Part shown: positions 12,879 to 23,530 of the stretch, one piece after another | How the letters are laid out: each line of letters opens with the position of its first letter | Numbering within the stretch: position 1 is the first letter of the stretch | Origin: Persicaria tinctoria | Taxonomy: Eukaryota; Streptophyta; Magnoliopsida; Caryophyllales; Polygonaceae | DNA: 64,000 nucleotides | Assembly: GCA_037127255.1 (NCBI GenBank) | Contig: JBANSL010000004.1 | Location: 25,179,967-25,243,966, forward strand | Direction of reading: 5' to 3' | The notes under the pieces: generated by a model | What the model saw: the letters and a program-made list of their open reading frames with translations, nothing else | Told to the model about the DNA's origin: nothing | Databases searched by the model: none | Translations under genes and position numbers: made by a program

Positions 12879-12895
12879 GCTACCTTGATAGTATT
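12879..12895. repeat. LINE target-site duplication, left copy
   Basis: The 17-bp sequence gctaccttgatagtatt recurs exactly at 19251-19267 and brackets the LINE. It grades into the poly-T run, which is the poly-A tail of the minus-strand LINE. Confidence 0.92.
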
Positions 12896-12945
12896 TTTTT
12901 TTTTTTTTTTTTTTTTGATTAGGAAAAGATTCGGGTGGGCAAGCC

Positions 12946-15900
12946 CTACCCGGCAGCATCCTTGCGGATGAGGTCCATAAGACCTGGATTGTTGTAAATA
13001 TCATTACCTCGGGTAGAGTGGCTAAGGTGTGCAACCTTATCAGCCACTCTATTGCCCATACGAGGTACATGAAAGTAACCTACTTCTTTTACAGTCGACA
13101 ACATGACTTGAATATCGGAGAGGATTAGTTCAATCTCCCAAGGACATTTAGCCGTCTTGTTTAGATAGTCCATAATTATTTTGCAGTCACCTTCAACCTG
13201 GATTCTTTCAATGTGCAGTTGTAATACCTTCTGGATTCCCAGTTTGAGTGCGAGGGCTTCTGCCATGATGGCTTGCTGTTTTCCTAGTAATTTGTGCTCG
13301 ATGGTGACAGGGCGGCCATCCCAGTCCCTGATAATGATACCTGCCGTACTGTCACCGTTGGCTAAAGACGAACCATCAAAATTAAGTTTGAACCACCGTA
13401 ACGGCGGCTTGCGCCATTTAATTGGACGTTGTTTGTCGGTCTTTCTTGGATAGACTCTTGAGGAGGGATGCATATCGTCATCACCCACACCGTCGATCAC
13501 GGATGTTCTCTTCCAGTTATCTATGTGTGATCTGACCAGATGGACGGCTGTTTGGTGCTGGGGGATTGTTGCTTGTTGAAACAAGGTTTGGTTCCTGATG
13601 TACCAGGTAGTCCACCAAGCGAAGGATAGATCAGTCAGAGCGGCAGTCGTTAAGCTGGTTCCAAGGCTAGATAGAATGGGTCTGAAATCCCGGGACTGGA
13701 TGATCATTCTTGTAATTGTTGTTTGTTCTTGACTCGGAAGTCGGTATATTTTCCGTATGAAAGGGCATTCCAGGAACAGGTGAGCCTCGTCCTCGGGAGC
13801 CGTATTGCATAGTGAACAAGTAGTTGGGACGGCCGACCCCCTGCACGATAGGCGCACAGCAGTGGGCAGTCCATTTTGTGCAATCTTCCATAGGAAATTC
13901 TTCACCTTAGGGGGAACATCAATTTTCCATATCCAAGCGTTCGTATCGGTCGGAGCTGAGGATTGTGCTGTTATCAGTTTGTAGGCGCTGGCTGTAGTAA
14001 ACCATCCTTCCCTATCTGGCCACCAGTATAGGCGGTCTTGTAGATTTGATTCCGGAATAGGAATGTCTAAAATTTCTTTTACAATGTTGTTTGGTAGTAC
14101 CTTCTGCAGCTTTTCACACCACCATTTCCCCCCCATAATATAGTCACTAACGGTCTCATTCCGATCGTATCCCTGGATATTACCCACCCAAGACTCTAAA
14201 GAGTAGGTAGAGATCCAATTATCGGTCCAGAATTTTATTGAGCGTCCGTTTCCTACCGACCAAATAAGGCCTGTTTTAAAAGTGTCAATTAAGTTAGCAA
14301 GCTTAGCCCATTGCCAAGAGCTGGCTCCCGATCGTTTGTACTAAAAAATACTAGTAGAACGTAGGTATTTATGTCTGATTAATGTTACCCAGATATTGTT
14401 CGGTTCAGCCAGTATTTTCCGCAAAAGTTTCATCTGAAGAGCGACATTCATATCGCCAGATTTGCGAATTCCCAACCCGCCATGCTGCTTTGGTTTGCAA
14501 ATCCTATCCCAACTAATTAACGGCCGATATTGTAAATCCTTGTTCCAGAAGAAAGAACGGTTTATTTGGTCCAGTTCTTTATGTATAGCTACGGGGAGCA
14601 TGAAATTTTGCATTACATGCAGAGGTTTCGCTGATAGGTTAGAATTGATAAGTGTTGCACGACCCTGCTGGGAAAGCGCATTGGCCCTCCACTTTGATAG
14701 TTGTTGTTTCGATTTGCAGACGATATCTTCAAATGTACTGCTGGTGACTCTACCATTAATAATAGGACAGCCCAGATACTTTTCTATAGAGTTTTCGTTT
14801 GTAATGTTGAGGCAGTTACATAATTCAAAGATTCTATGGTTTGGAATCCCTGGTGACGCTTGAAAACTAGATTTATGGTAATTCACCTTCTGCCCCGACA
14901 CCCGGCAATACGAGTCAATTATCGATCTTACTTTGCACCCCGCATCCACGTTACCTTTGGAGAAGATAATGATGTCGTCTGCGAAGGACAGGAACGGAAT
15001 ACGCGGCCCGTGTTGTCCAATCGGAAAGCCAATTTGTGGTTTATCCAGGCAGGCTTCAGCTACAAGTTTCCGGGCTAGCACCTCAGCACCCAACAGGAAT
15101 AGAAAAGGGGACATAGGGTCCCCCTGGCGTATTCCTCGGGATGGAAAGAATAGTTCTGTAGGGCCGTTGTTAACTAGTACAGAGAAAGAAACGGTTGTTA
15201 TACACTCCATAATCCATGAAGTAAAAGTGACGTGAAATCCAAATCTGAGGAGCACATTCTTTATGAAGTGCCAGTCTACCCTATCGTATGCTTTTTCCAT
15301 GTCTAATTTTATTGCCAGCCATCCTTCACGTCCCTTACGGTTTTTGTATGAGTGGAAAATTTCATGGGCTATTAGGACATTGTCCTGTATCGCCCTGTCC
15401 GACACAAAAGCTCCTTGTAAAGGATGTATGAGTTTCCCGATTACCTTTTTTAATCTTTCAGTTAATATTTTGGAGATTACTTTGTATATATTAGAACATA
15501 GACTGATTGGCCTGTAGTGACAGGTGGAGGTTGGGTTGTCCCTCTTTGGAAGCAGGGAGATAAAAGTGTGGTTTATTTGACGGAGTATTCTCCCAGAGCG
15601 GAAAAAACCCTTGACCGCACATATCACTGATTTCCCGACTATGTCCCAGTATTTTGTATAAAATTCAGCTGTAAAACCATCCGGGCCTGGGGACTTGTTT
15701 TTGCCCAGACTGAACACCGCCGTCTTAATCTCTAGGTTTGATGGTAGTGCAATAAGGAAACTATTTTCATCTGTCGAGATGGAAGGATGAATTAGGTCCA
15801 GGAAGTTAGACATAAGCCCATCATCAATAGACTCTTTTTTAAATCTGTTTTCAAATTCCTTTTTTATCTCATTTCTAACGTTCTCCTCGCCCAGAATCAG

Positions 15901-17070
15901 AGTTCCGCTTGAAGAGGTTATGTTTCGAATTTGTTTCCTGTGTCTCCGACCCGAAGCCACTCGGTGGAAGTAGGCCGTGTTCGAATCTGAGAGCTTGAGG
16001 TGTTTCGTTTTTGCCCTTTGGCTCCAATATGATTTCTGGAATAGAATTAGCTTTTCTCGCTTCGAAATTAGGTGTTTCTCCTTTGTTTGATATATTTGGG
16101 AGTTTGTCGATGATCCCGAGGACTGGATGAGCAAGAGTTCTGAGTCTAACTCCTTTAGTTGGCGGAAGATATTACCGAAATTGGTTTTATTCCATTCTTT
16201 TGCCCTTTTTTTCAATAGTTTATGTTTAAATAGTAGTTGAAACATAGCCGAGCCAGGGCAGGACGCCCGCCAGGATTGCTTTACAATATTGCGAAAGTCT
16301 TTCCTCAAAAGCCAAACGTTCTCAAATTTAAAAGGCGGGGCTTTGAAGGAAGACCCTTCGTCGATTGATATAGAAATTGGACAGTGATCCAAGGAAGAGA
16401 ATGCTCCGTTATGGGTTATCATATTTGGGAAAGACGTAAGAATCTGTTGGTGAACTAATACCCGATCGATTTTTTCGTGGGTGTTGAAGTTATCCTCCGC
16501 AATCTTTCTCCATGTGAACTGGTTTCCAAACGTGGGTAAGTCAAACAAGTTGCAATCGTTTTTTAAGGAGATTAACCGAGAAAATCTTGATGGTCGGGTA
16601 GTGGCTCCGCCTACTTTGTCAGCACTGCATAGTATCTCGTTCAGGTCCCCTAACACCATGCACGGAATAGGGGAGTTGTTTACAATTGTTATTAATGTTT
16701 CCCAGAATGCATCTTTATCATTTAGATTTGGTGGAGCATAAACGAAGAGCGCCAAAATCGGAAAACCCCACTGCACACTTTCTAGTCTAAGTCCAATAAT
16801 ACGGGGGGTGTGCACTGACACTGATATTGATACATTAAGCATCTGGTGAGTCTTCCAAATGACCCCAATGCCGCCCGATCTCCCAATGGACGGCGACCAA
16901 ACCCCTTCATCAAACCCAATATTTTTCCACAACTTATCGTCCGGAATATTTTCCGCTTTCGTTTCTGCTAGCGATAGGATTTGAATGTGTTCATTTTTAC
17001 ACATTGAATCTATTTCTGTCCAGAAAGTACGCTTTCCAATACCGCGACAATTCCAGAAGCATATCTTCAT
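12946..17070 (-). pseudogene. LINE ORF2 (EN-RT-zf-RNase H), one nonsense codon
   Basis: Encodes the protein that nicks target DNA and primes reverse transcription of the LINE RNA. From ATG at 17070: endonuclease domain with FWNCRG, AETKA, GDLNEI and SLDHCPIS. The RT follows with KSPGPDGF, YRPISLCS, KAYDRVDW, GIRQGDPMSPFLF and the catalytic FADD box (SFADDIIIF). A TAG at 14343-14341 interrupts it. The same frame then continues to a zf-RVT domain (VPPKVKNFLWK, CSLCNTAPEDEAHLFLECPF) and an RNase H domain (LNFDGSSL, AEALALKLGI, VEGDCKIIMDYL, VADKVAHL) ending at 12946. The total would be about 1,374 codons. No frameshift is seen, so damage is minimal and the insertion probably recent. Confidence 0.92.
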
Positions 17071-19250
17071 AAAACAACGTTGATAATGAAGGGACTAAGA
17101 TTTTGAGTCCTTCCATCGATGTATTTTTTACACTTTAGTTTGCAAGTATTCTTAAATTGATTTATAATGTGGGCAAATACAGTTCCCTTAAACCAAGCCC
17201 AACATGGCCAAGAGGGCCATTTCCTTTGCCGAATTTGTGCCCAAATCGTGAGCCACCAGCCCCCACCTACCCAGCACAATACTTTGTTAAAATAATTTGA
17301 GATGGTAAGACTTTGCAGGCAAAAGTTCAGCAATAAGATTTCCATAAAATAGACAGAATACTCCCAGCCAAGAAGACAGTTGCCTAGCAAGGCAGACCAT
17401 TTCCCTGGTGGAAACCGGTGCCGGCAATGGCGCACATAGCAGCTCCAAGGAACCTCGGTAATTAGTGAAAATCGAGCCGAGTTTTCATAGCAAATCCAAC
17501 TGTTACTTGCCCAGCAGAGGGGTCTAACACACACACCATTTCTAGTATATATACATAAGACGATGTAAGAAGGGTCATAGATATAATATGCTAACCGGTT
17601 AGCCTTGCTTTGATCATAGCCCTTGAAAAGGAGGTAAGTGTGATGTTGTAAACCATATTGAACATGGCTAAGAAGCTTAGAACTAGCGCGATAGCAGAGA
17701 CCTACACACTTTGGAAGACCAAAAGCAAAGTGATCTAAATACAATGAGTTATATATAATGAGCCAATCAAACCATGCATTCTGACCAACATAGAGTTGAG
17801 GTGTTAGATATAAAGCAAAGTTAATTTTGATATGTGCAAACGGCAGAATCCAATTTCTATATTCCCACCAACAAACAAGGTAAGATTGGAGCAATAAATT
17901 ATTAATTTGTTGAAAATGATGTACCTTAATATGTTTCAACAGCATGCCAACCAGCTTGGGTGGCGCTAAGAAGGGAACATCAGTGTCACAAATCCACAGA
18001 TTGAAACAGATTGAACTGTTGTTGACATTAATCACTTTACATATAACCCTTTGGTAGACACAGCAATCAGCTTGTGAACACCACCTGTTTTGCCCACCCT
18101 TCAGTTCGGGAGTTGCCGGATATAGTATAATGAAATCCAACTCGCACCTGTCGGGACCGAATGAAGGTAGATCAAATACTCTAAGCAGTACATACGCAAA
18201 CAGCTCGTGGGAGGATACATGAGCAACAAAGGGAGCAGCTGCGGGATCAGTAGGTAGCTGATTTTTATCCATTTTCCAGGTGCCCGGAGCAACAAAGGAG
18301 AGAGCTGATTTCACAAAACAAACAAGTTCCATATCCAACGGACTAACCACCTTGAGATTTACCTGTTCAGCAACAAGATCACTAATGAACTCAGACCCAA
18401 GATGCTGGACAACCTTTGAAGGAGAGAGCATGGGATTCACCACATCATCTAAAAAGGAAGCAAATCCTTTAGATGATAGTTCATCCACAATTTTTTGAGG
18501 GCCCTTTCGGGATTTGGGGGATGAAGGGGCATAAGCCACCTTCACAGGTTTGTATAGACACCCAGAGAGAGTGCTATTTTTAATCAGACAAAACCAACAA
18601 AGCAAATAATTAACCTTAGTCAAGTAAGAGATTTTATAGATAGACCTGGACCACATCGGTAGATCCACAAGAGTGGAGTAGGAAGAGGAAGTCCCCTCCC
18701 TCCAAGTCTGAAAGGAGCCGGGAAGAAGCAACCACACCGACGCCGAACCCCGGGACATACCGTAACACGTTGATTCTGAGACACGGCAGCGAACCAACCA
18801 AGCACACACAAGACACCCCTTCCGACCCCAACCCCAAAGAAATCGACGATTATCGCGCCGCCGCGACCCAGCAGGCCAGCGCCACCTCCGGAGTTTCTTC
18901 TTTCTCTTTCTGAAATCCCGCCTAATAGGGATTTCAACCTTCCTACCCAACTTCAACTCTCTTGAGAATCTGACTGTTGAACTCCAAACCCACGGGAAGA
19001 AAAGCCCCACTTTCACCCGTAAGCCATTGTTGAGGCAGAAAACAATGGGGTTTATGGCAGATTTTTTAGAAGTGACCCTGGATTTGAGCCAAAATCCAAA
19101 GCAGCGGCAGAGAGCAGCCCGGATTTGAGGAGGGATTAACCCGAAGAAACCATAGCGAGGCAATTTAGGGTAAAGGCTTGCAGGAGCAAGGGGTCGGGAA
19201 TTGAGTTTGAGAGATGGGATTGGGGGCGCGTGTAATAGCGCGTTCTCCAT
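17067..19250 (-). CDS. LINE upstream ORF (ORF1 position), atypical
   Basis: A 727-residue open frame in the ORF1 position. Its TGA overlaps the ORF2 ATG as ATGA (17070-17067). Plant L1 ORF1 proteins usually show a DUF4283-like domain and a CCHC zinc knuckle; I recognise neither. Residues about 235-400 look like an ordinary soluble protein (SPKSRKGPQKIVDELSSKG, FLDDVVNPMLSPSKVV). Residues about 420-727 are unusually rich in Trp, Cys, Tyr, Leu and Phe and look less protein-like. An open run of this length is unlikely by chance. It could be a divergent ORF1, a captured host sequence, or partly non-coding leader that lacks stops. No function is assigned. Confidence 0.5.
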   Translation of the reverse strand: MENALLHAPPIPSLKLNSRPLAPASLYPKLPRYGFFGLIPPQIRAALCRCFGFWLKSRVTSKKSAINPIVFCLNNGLRVKVGLFFPWVWSSTVRFSRELKLGRKVEIPIRRDFRKRKKKLRRWRWPAGSRRRDNRRFLWGWGRKGCLVCAWLVRCRVSESTCYGMSRGSASVWLLLPGSFQTWREGTSSSYSTLVDLPMWSRSIYKISYLTKVNYLLCWFCLIKNSTLSGCLYKPVKVAYAPSSPKSRKGPQKIVDELSSKGFASFLDDVVNPMLSPSKVVQHLGSEFISDLVAEQVNLKVVSPLDMELVCFVKSALSFVAPGTWKMDKNQLPTDPAAAPFVAHVSSHELFAYVLLRVFDLPSFGPDRCELDFIILYPATPELKGGQNRWCSQADCCVYQRVICKVINVNNSSICFNLWICDTDVPFLAPPKLVGMLLKHIKVHHFQQINNLLLQSYLVCWWEYRNWILPFAHIKINFALYLTPQLYVGQNAWFDWLIIYNSLYLDHFAFGLPKCVGLCYRASSKLLSHVQYGLQHHTYLLFKGYDQSKANRLAYYIYDPSYIVLCIYTRNGVCVRPLCWASNSWICYENSARFSLITEVPWSCYVRHCRHRFPPGKWSALLGNCLLGWEYSVYFMEILLLNFCLQSLTISNYFNKVLCWVGGGWWLTIWAQIRQRKWPSWPCWAWFKGTVFAHIINQFKNTCKLKCKKYIDGRTQNLSPFIINVVL

Positions 19251-19267
19251 GCTACCTTGATAGTATT
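19251..19267. repeat. LINE target-site duplication, right copy
   Basis: Exact copy of 12879-12895. The solo LTR sequence continues without gap on the far side (GATTTCATGC...). Confidence 0.92.
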
Positions 19268-19935
19268 GATTTCATGCTAGGATTTAATACTTTCGTATTT
19301 GTGTTATTTCCGTAATAGCACGCATAAGATTGTGGATTCCGTGTTTGAAGCATGATTATGTAGGGAGTTGACATATATCTTAAACATTGATTTACTGTGT
19401 TTAATTGGTGTTATTTATATGCTCAAGTTCTTGGGACTATTTGCTATATCTCTTTGTTAAATCTTGACCGTGTTAAGGTTGTATTGAGGTGTAAGGGATT
19501 AATTGGACTCGTAGGACTTTTAATCTATTTAAACCAAGACGAGAGGAGTTCGTAGGAAACGATAATAACTTGAAAAGTATTCGATGACCAATAAAACCAA
19601 CCAAAGTCGAGAACTTGTAGGTGGAAACGCTTTTCTTCTATCCTTTATTTGCTTTTGTCAATAGTATTTTCTTTTATTTTCATTCATAAAAATCTTTTCT
19701 TTTTATATTGATAAATACACAATATTTAGAAATACTTGATTCTCTAGGGTTCGACTCCTTACTTGCATACTATACTGGTTTGTTTGTTTGGGAATTATTT
19801 TTGACGAGGTAAATCAACGACTTTCCCTCAGTCACAAGTACACAAGCCGAGGACGGACTGATCGAAGACTTAAACCCTCTTTCCCTATTTAAATGATCGA
19901 ATACCACATATAGTGGCTAGATTAGGAGGGCAAAT

Positions 19936-20326
19936 TGTTATGCCTAATAATCTAGATGCATAGGTAACAAGGTAAATGAATACTTAGGATGGATCGATTA
20001 GGATAAAGGTCCTAGGTCTTAGGTGGCTCGAGACCATGATCAAATGGAAGAGACTCGGCTAGGCTCAAGGGTTCCATGGCGCCAAGGTCACTTCAAATGT
20101 GCCAGGGTCTAAAGCCAAAGCTTAAGACGTCGGCCCATTTCTGTAGCTTCGGCCCAACTCTCTGCTCTCTCGGTCCATGCCTTTCTGTAGACACTCCAAC
20201 GGCTCGCGTGCTTGTGTCATTGCTGGTTGAACTGCTGCGTTTCCTTTAGTTAGGGATCAGGTATATAGCCTCGTCTTTGGAAACCCTAAAGGGTTGAGAG
20301 CTCCAGTTAATTGCTTCCGCTTCTGA

Positions 20327-20384
<58 letters not shown>

Positions 20385-20857
20385 TTGGAAACCCTAGAGG
20401 CGATTCGGGCGATTCGACGACGATCCCTGTTCCACACTCCGACGAGCTTGAATCTCAAGCTCTTGATGTGATCCAAGGAGTCCAAGCTCAACTTAGGAAG
20501 GAGACACTGCTTGGTGCTCAACCTCGGCTCTTCACCAGCTTCTGTTCATCTTCGTCTTCAAGATGGGGTGAAAGGGAGTATCTGTTCCTATTTTCGTGTT
20601 TCTCCTTGACTACAGGTTGCTTGAGCCACTAGATCTAGGATCGCTATCTAGTTTATCCGTTATCTGTATCCATGACCTGTATTCGATCATACTTAGTGGA
20701 TTGATGGGTTTGAGTCTCTCTCCCTCTTGAGGCTCCAAAAGAGTAGGGTAACTGAACTGCGTCACCAATCCTCGTGTTCCCTCTTGCTTTCATTTATCAG
20801 TGCTTAGCTCTCCATTACATATGTTTTAGGGTTGAGATTCGAAAGCTGGTTTTAACA
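19936..20857 (+). repeat. 3' LTR of the copia element
   Basis: Starts TGTTATGCC and ends TTTAACA, with the TG...CA and TGTTA/TAACA ends expected of an LTR. A GATTAGGAGGGC polypurine stretch lies just upstream. It carries a TATATAG box near 20264 and a GA microsatellite absent in that length from the 5' LTR. Confidence 0.88.
20334..20381 (+). repeat. (GA)n microsatellite in copia 3' LTR
   Basis: About 48 bp of GA repeat. The matching site in the 5' LTR (6789-6802) has about six units, so the run expanded after insertion or during replication. Confidence 0.9.
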
Positions 20858-20862
20858 GGGTG

Positions 20863-21374
20863 GATGTCAAGTACGAGCCTAACAAATTTTTGCTACACTT
20901 GTGGATGCCTTGATCATATCGAGATATAATGTGAGGTTGAACCTAATGAAGGACGACATGAGTATGTGGAATGGTTATGGGCGTCCCCGTTATGAAGAAA
21001 CCAGGAGAGAGGGTGAGGAAGAATGGGTGATGTGTTAGGGGTCGGGAGGGAGAGGAAATGAGGTACAAGACAGAGGGACTGAGATAGGCAATAAGGGAGT
21101 GAGGAAGTCATTAACTAGTATACTTGAGAGGAATGAAGATAACGAGGAGAATGAGGGGAGGACTAAGAATGAGGATAAGGGGGTAATGATAAAACTAGTG
21201 AGGAGGTGTTGGTTATTTAGGGGCTTGCTTTGAGGGATAAGGAGGAGAAGGAACTCGGGGAGGGCACAAGAGATGTAGGGAGGGAGAAGATCAAATTGTG
21301 ATATATGAATTATGTTCAATGGTATTAGGGATAGGATCTCAAAGAAACTTAAAGGCTAGAAAGCAACTAAGCCA
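20863..21374 (+). pseudogene. Decayed LINE, 5' remnant
   Basis: The translation near 20872-20935 shows a damaged zinc knuckle (YTCGCLDHIE, followed by a stop and a Cys) of the LINE ORF1 type. The right end, near 21325-21360, reads RISKKLKG, typical of the region just before the RT thumb in plant LINEs. Stops and frameshifts are frequent. It continues beyond the insertion at 21375-22151. Confidence 0.55.
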
Positions 21375-22151
21375 TGATACTCTCAAGGGCTATGTTACAC
21401 GGAAACTGAAACGGAAACTGGAAACGGAAACGACAATCCAAAATTTGTAGGAAACGGAAACGCCGAGGAAACGACAACATGAACTATATGTTCATTTAAA
21501 GGTCTAAATAAGAGCAATAAACATATCACCAAGTGATACACATTGAATGCACCATCAAGGCTACAAATTAAAATGTTCCATACCGTGATAAACAATGTCC
21601 TTACTCTTTAAAAGAAATCAATACTGACATGTAAAATATATTAAATGTCTTACAAATCAACAAAATAAAGTAACTTAGTTTTAAAATAACAACATAATCA
21701 AGAACAACACAAAGTAATCAATCCCACATCAATCTTATACTTAGGTAACTCTTCCTTAAGTTCTAGCTTATCAAGAGAAAGTTCTATAAGTGAGGGTTTA
21801 CCGAACAGAGCTTAGAGGGAGAGTGCACTGAGCAAGTGAGAGGAGGGAGGACAGAAAATGGAGGAGAAGTAGGCAAGGATAGAAAGAAACAAAACTTTCA
21901 GACGAGAGGAAGGGGGAGTATGATTTAGGGTTTGATTTTTTTAACTATAAAATTAGTGGAAACACCATCTGGCAAGTCAGAAACGTTTCTGACCAAGCGG
22001 AAACGGTCAAAGTTTCTGACTTTTTGTTGTCAACGAAAAGGTCAAAGTTTCTGAACTCTCAGAAACGTTTCTGGGGTGTTTCTCCGGAGTTTCGGAGTTT
22101 CTTCATATGCAGAAACACGAAACCGTTATGAAATGGAGTTTCAGGGTATCA
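21375..22151. mobile_element. TIR-flanked insertion inside the decayed LINE
   Basis: Left end TGATACTCTCAA; right end on the opposite strand TGATACCCTGAA (10 of 12 match). LINE-like coding sense runs into both sides (RISKKLKG on the left, GKEVLLKAVVQAILTYTFS on the right), which fits an insertion. The ends hold repeated GAAACGGAAAC and GAAACGTTTCTG motifs. I found no clean target duplication and no transposase, so the superfamily is open. Confidence 0.45.
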
Positions 22152-22990
22152 TAGGTAGGGAAAGAGGTACTTTTGAAAGCAGTCGTCCAAGCAATCCTAA
22201 CATACACGTTCTCATGCTTCTTGTTGCTTGGCTATCTTTGTCATGAGATTGAGCAATTGATGAGTGATTGGGGAATATGATAGTGACTTCAAAACATGGC
22301 TGGAGAGGGTGGGTGGGATGAAGGATGATGAGTAGAAGGGTTTGTGGGCGAATTTAGTAAGCGGTATTTTGCATGCCCGTAATCACCGGACTTTCGAAGA
22401 GGTATGGACTGAGCTGTGGATTTACTTAAGAATGCGATGGACAAGGTTTCCTATCGAGTGCTAGTGTCTCAGTCGGTAGGGGGAGGCTCGGGCGGAGGGG
22501 GAGGCTCGGGTGAAGGGGGAGGCTTACGCTAGGAGTCTTCCAGAGATAGGCTATACGAAGAACAACTATGATGCCTCTGCCTCGGTGGAAATGTTTACGG
22601 GGTAGGTGCATAGCGAGGGAATCAGATGACACGTTAGTGTGGGCTGTTGCGCGAAGAATTTAGCAAGGTTCAAAACCTTTCATAGCGGAGTTAGAGGTGG
22701 TCGAGTGGGTGTTGGAGATAGCCAAGAAGTAGGGACACCGGATCGTTATTATGTTGGATTGTTCCCAACCTTTTCAACAATTTCGGGGAAGAGTGTAGTT
22801 CCGCGGTGTGGCTGGTGTGCTGATCCACAAGGTGGCCTCCCTAATTACTAGGGATTTCAGTAAGTACTCATGGAGTTTTGTCCGAAGGGAAGAGAATCAA
22901 ACAACTCATTTCTTAGCCCAACTTATACCTCGGTCTTATATGTTTTTTACTTCTGACCCCCGTCTGTTTTTTGGTAGAGAAAGGTAATGA
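22152..22990 (+). pseudogene. Decayed LINE, RT tail and RNase H remnant
   Basis: Translation from about 22155 gives GKEVLLKAVVQAILTYTFS and LGYLCHEIEQLMSDW, the end of a plant LINE RT. From about 22640-22985, pieces of RNase H appear (AELEVVEWVLEIAKK, IVIMLDCSQ, SWSFVRREENQTTHFLAQL) with stops and frame changes between them. The middle holds GA/GGC-rich decayed sequence. It is clearly non-functional. Confidence 0.7.
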
Positions 22991-23339
22991 TTACCCTTAT
23001 GAATGTAGTCCATATTTAAGTTAAGATTTATTGATCACTATTATAATCCTTCCCCTTCTTCTCTAATTTTGTATACAAATTTGTTACCCTTTTATTCCCT
23101 AATTTGAAGGAGGGTAACTAATACCTTTAAGATGGGCTAATAATCTCCCTCATTCTCTCCTCCAAGCTCACAAAAATGATGATCATATACATTTTATGTG
23201 TAAAATTTAATAACTTACCTTTCCATTTACTTGGTATATAAACAAACGAGCCCATTTCCGGCTCGTGCCCTTTCCGGTTAAGTTTAACAGTTTTGGTTTA
23301 TTCTGTTAGTTTGCAAATTAAAAAAAGAAAAGAAAAAGA

Positions 23340-23530
23340 AAGAAAGGTCGGACAGGAGGACGAGATACACAGAGAGCGAAGGAGAAGCCATACCCTGATG
23401 CTCGAAGGCCGGCTCGGATCTGCTGCTCGGAACCGCAACTCGAAGACCGGCTGGGACCTGCTGCAACCGAATCTCGAAGGCCCCTGCCGCGAGTGTTGCG
23501 ACCGACTCTCGATTATAGCCATGTGAGTAT
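23340..23530 (+). other. GC-rich leader ending in a splice-donor-like site
   Basis: A GC-rich block in an AT-rich setting with repeated GGCTCGGA/CTCGAAG motifs. It ends ATGTGAGTATATG near 23520, which looks like an exon end followed by a donor. The opposite arm has a matching block ending GGTAAGAC (near 26505). It could be the first exon of a transcribed unit; no protein is recognisable. Confidence 0.35.

Larger units (their letters stand above)
12896..19250 (-). mobile_element. L1-type LINE, nearly intact
   Basis: A non-LTR retrotransposon on the minus strand, 6.35 kb between perfect 17-bp duplications. The 3' end is the T run to 12916 (poly-A tail). Two long frames occupy nearly all of it: a 727-residue upstream frame and an ORF2 with AP endonuclease, reverse transcriptase, zinc-binding and RNase H domains. 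The only break in ORF2 is one in-frame TAG. The 5' edge coincides with an ATG, so whether the 5' end is complete is unclear. Confidence 0.93.
11714..19834 (+). mobile_element. Solo gypsy-type LTR, split by a LINE
   Basis: This LTR starts TGATAAGG at 11714 and ends CCCTCAGTCA at 19834, with CAAGT duplicated at 11709-11713 and 19835-19839. Without the LINE it is about 1.75 kb. The right part resembles the LTRs at 43938 and 49508 (a CCAACYAAAGT-like box, TTGTAGGTG, CTTGATTCTCT and GAATTATTTT in the same order), and the start TGATA matches theirs. A TATAAATAGG box lies near 12652. There is no primer site or coding sequence, as expected after LTR-LTR recombination. It sits a few bases past the copia RNase H stop. 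Confidence 0.82.
6393..20857 (+). mobile_element. Ty1/copia LTR retrotransposon, nested and defective
   Basis: The element starts TGTTATGCC at 6393 and ends TTTAACA at 20857. Both flanks carry the same 5-bp target duplication GGGTG (6388-6392 and 20858-20862). LTRs are 6393 to about 7276 and 19936-20857. A purine-rich tract (GGAGGG at 19925-19930) precedes the 3' LTR. The interior reads gag, protease, integrase, RT, RNase H in copia order (7385-11703). A solo gypsy-type LTR containing a LINE interrupts it just after RNase H. The LTRs are visibly diverged and the coding frame is broken, so this is an old inactive copy. Confidence 0.9.
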
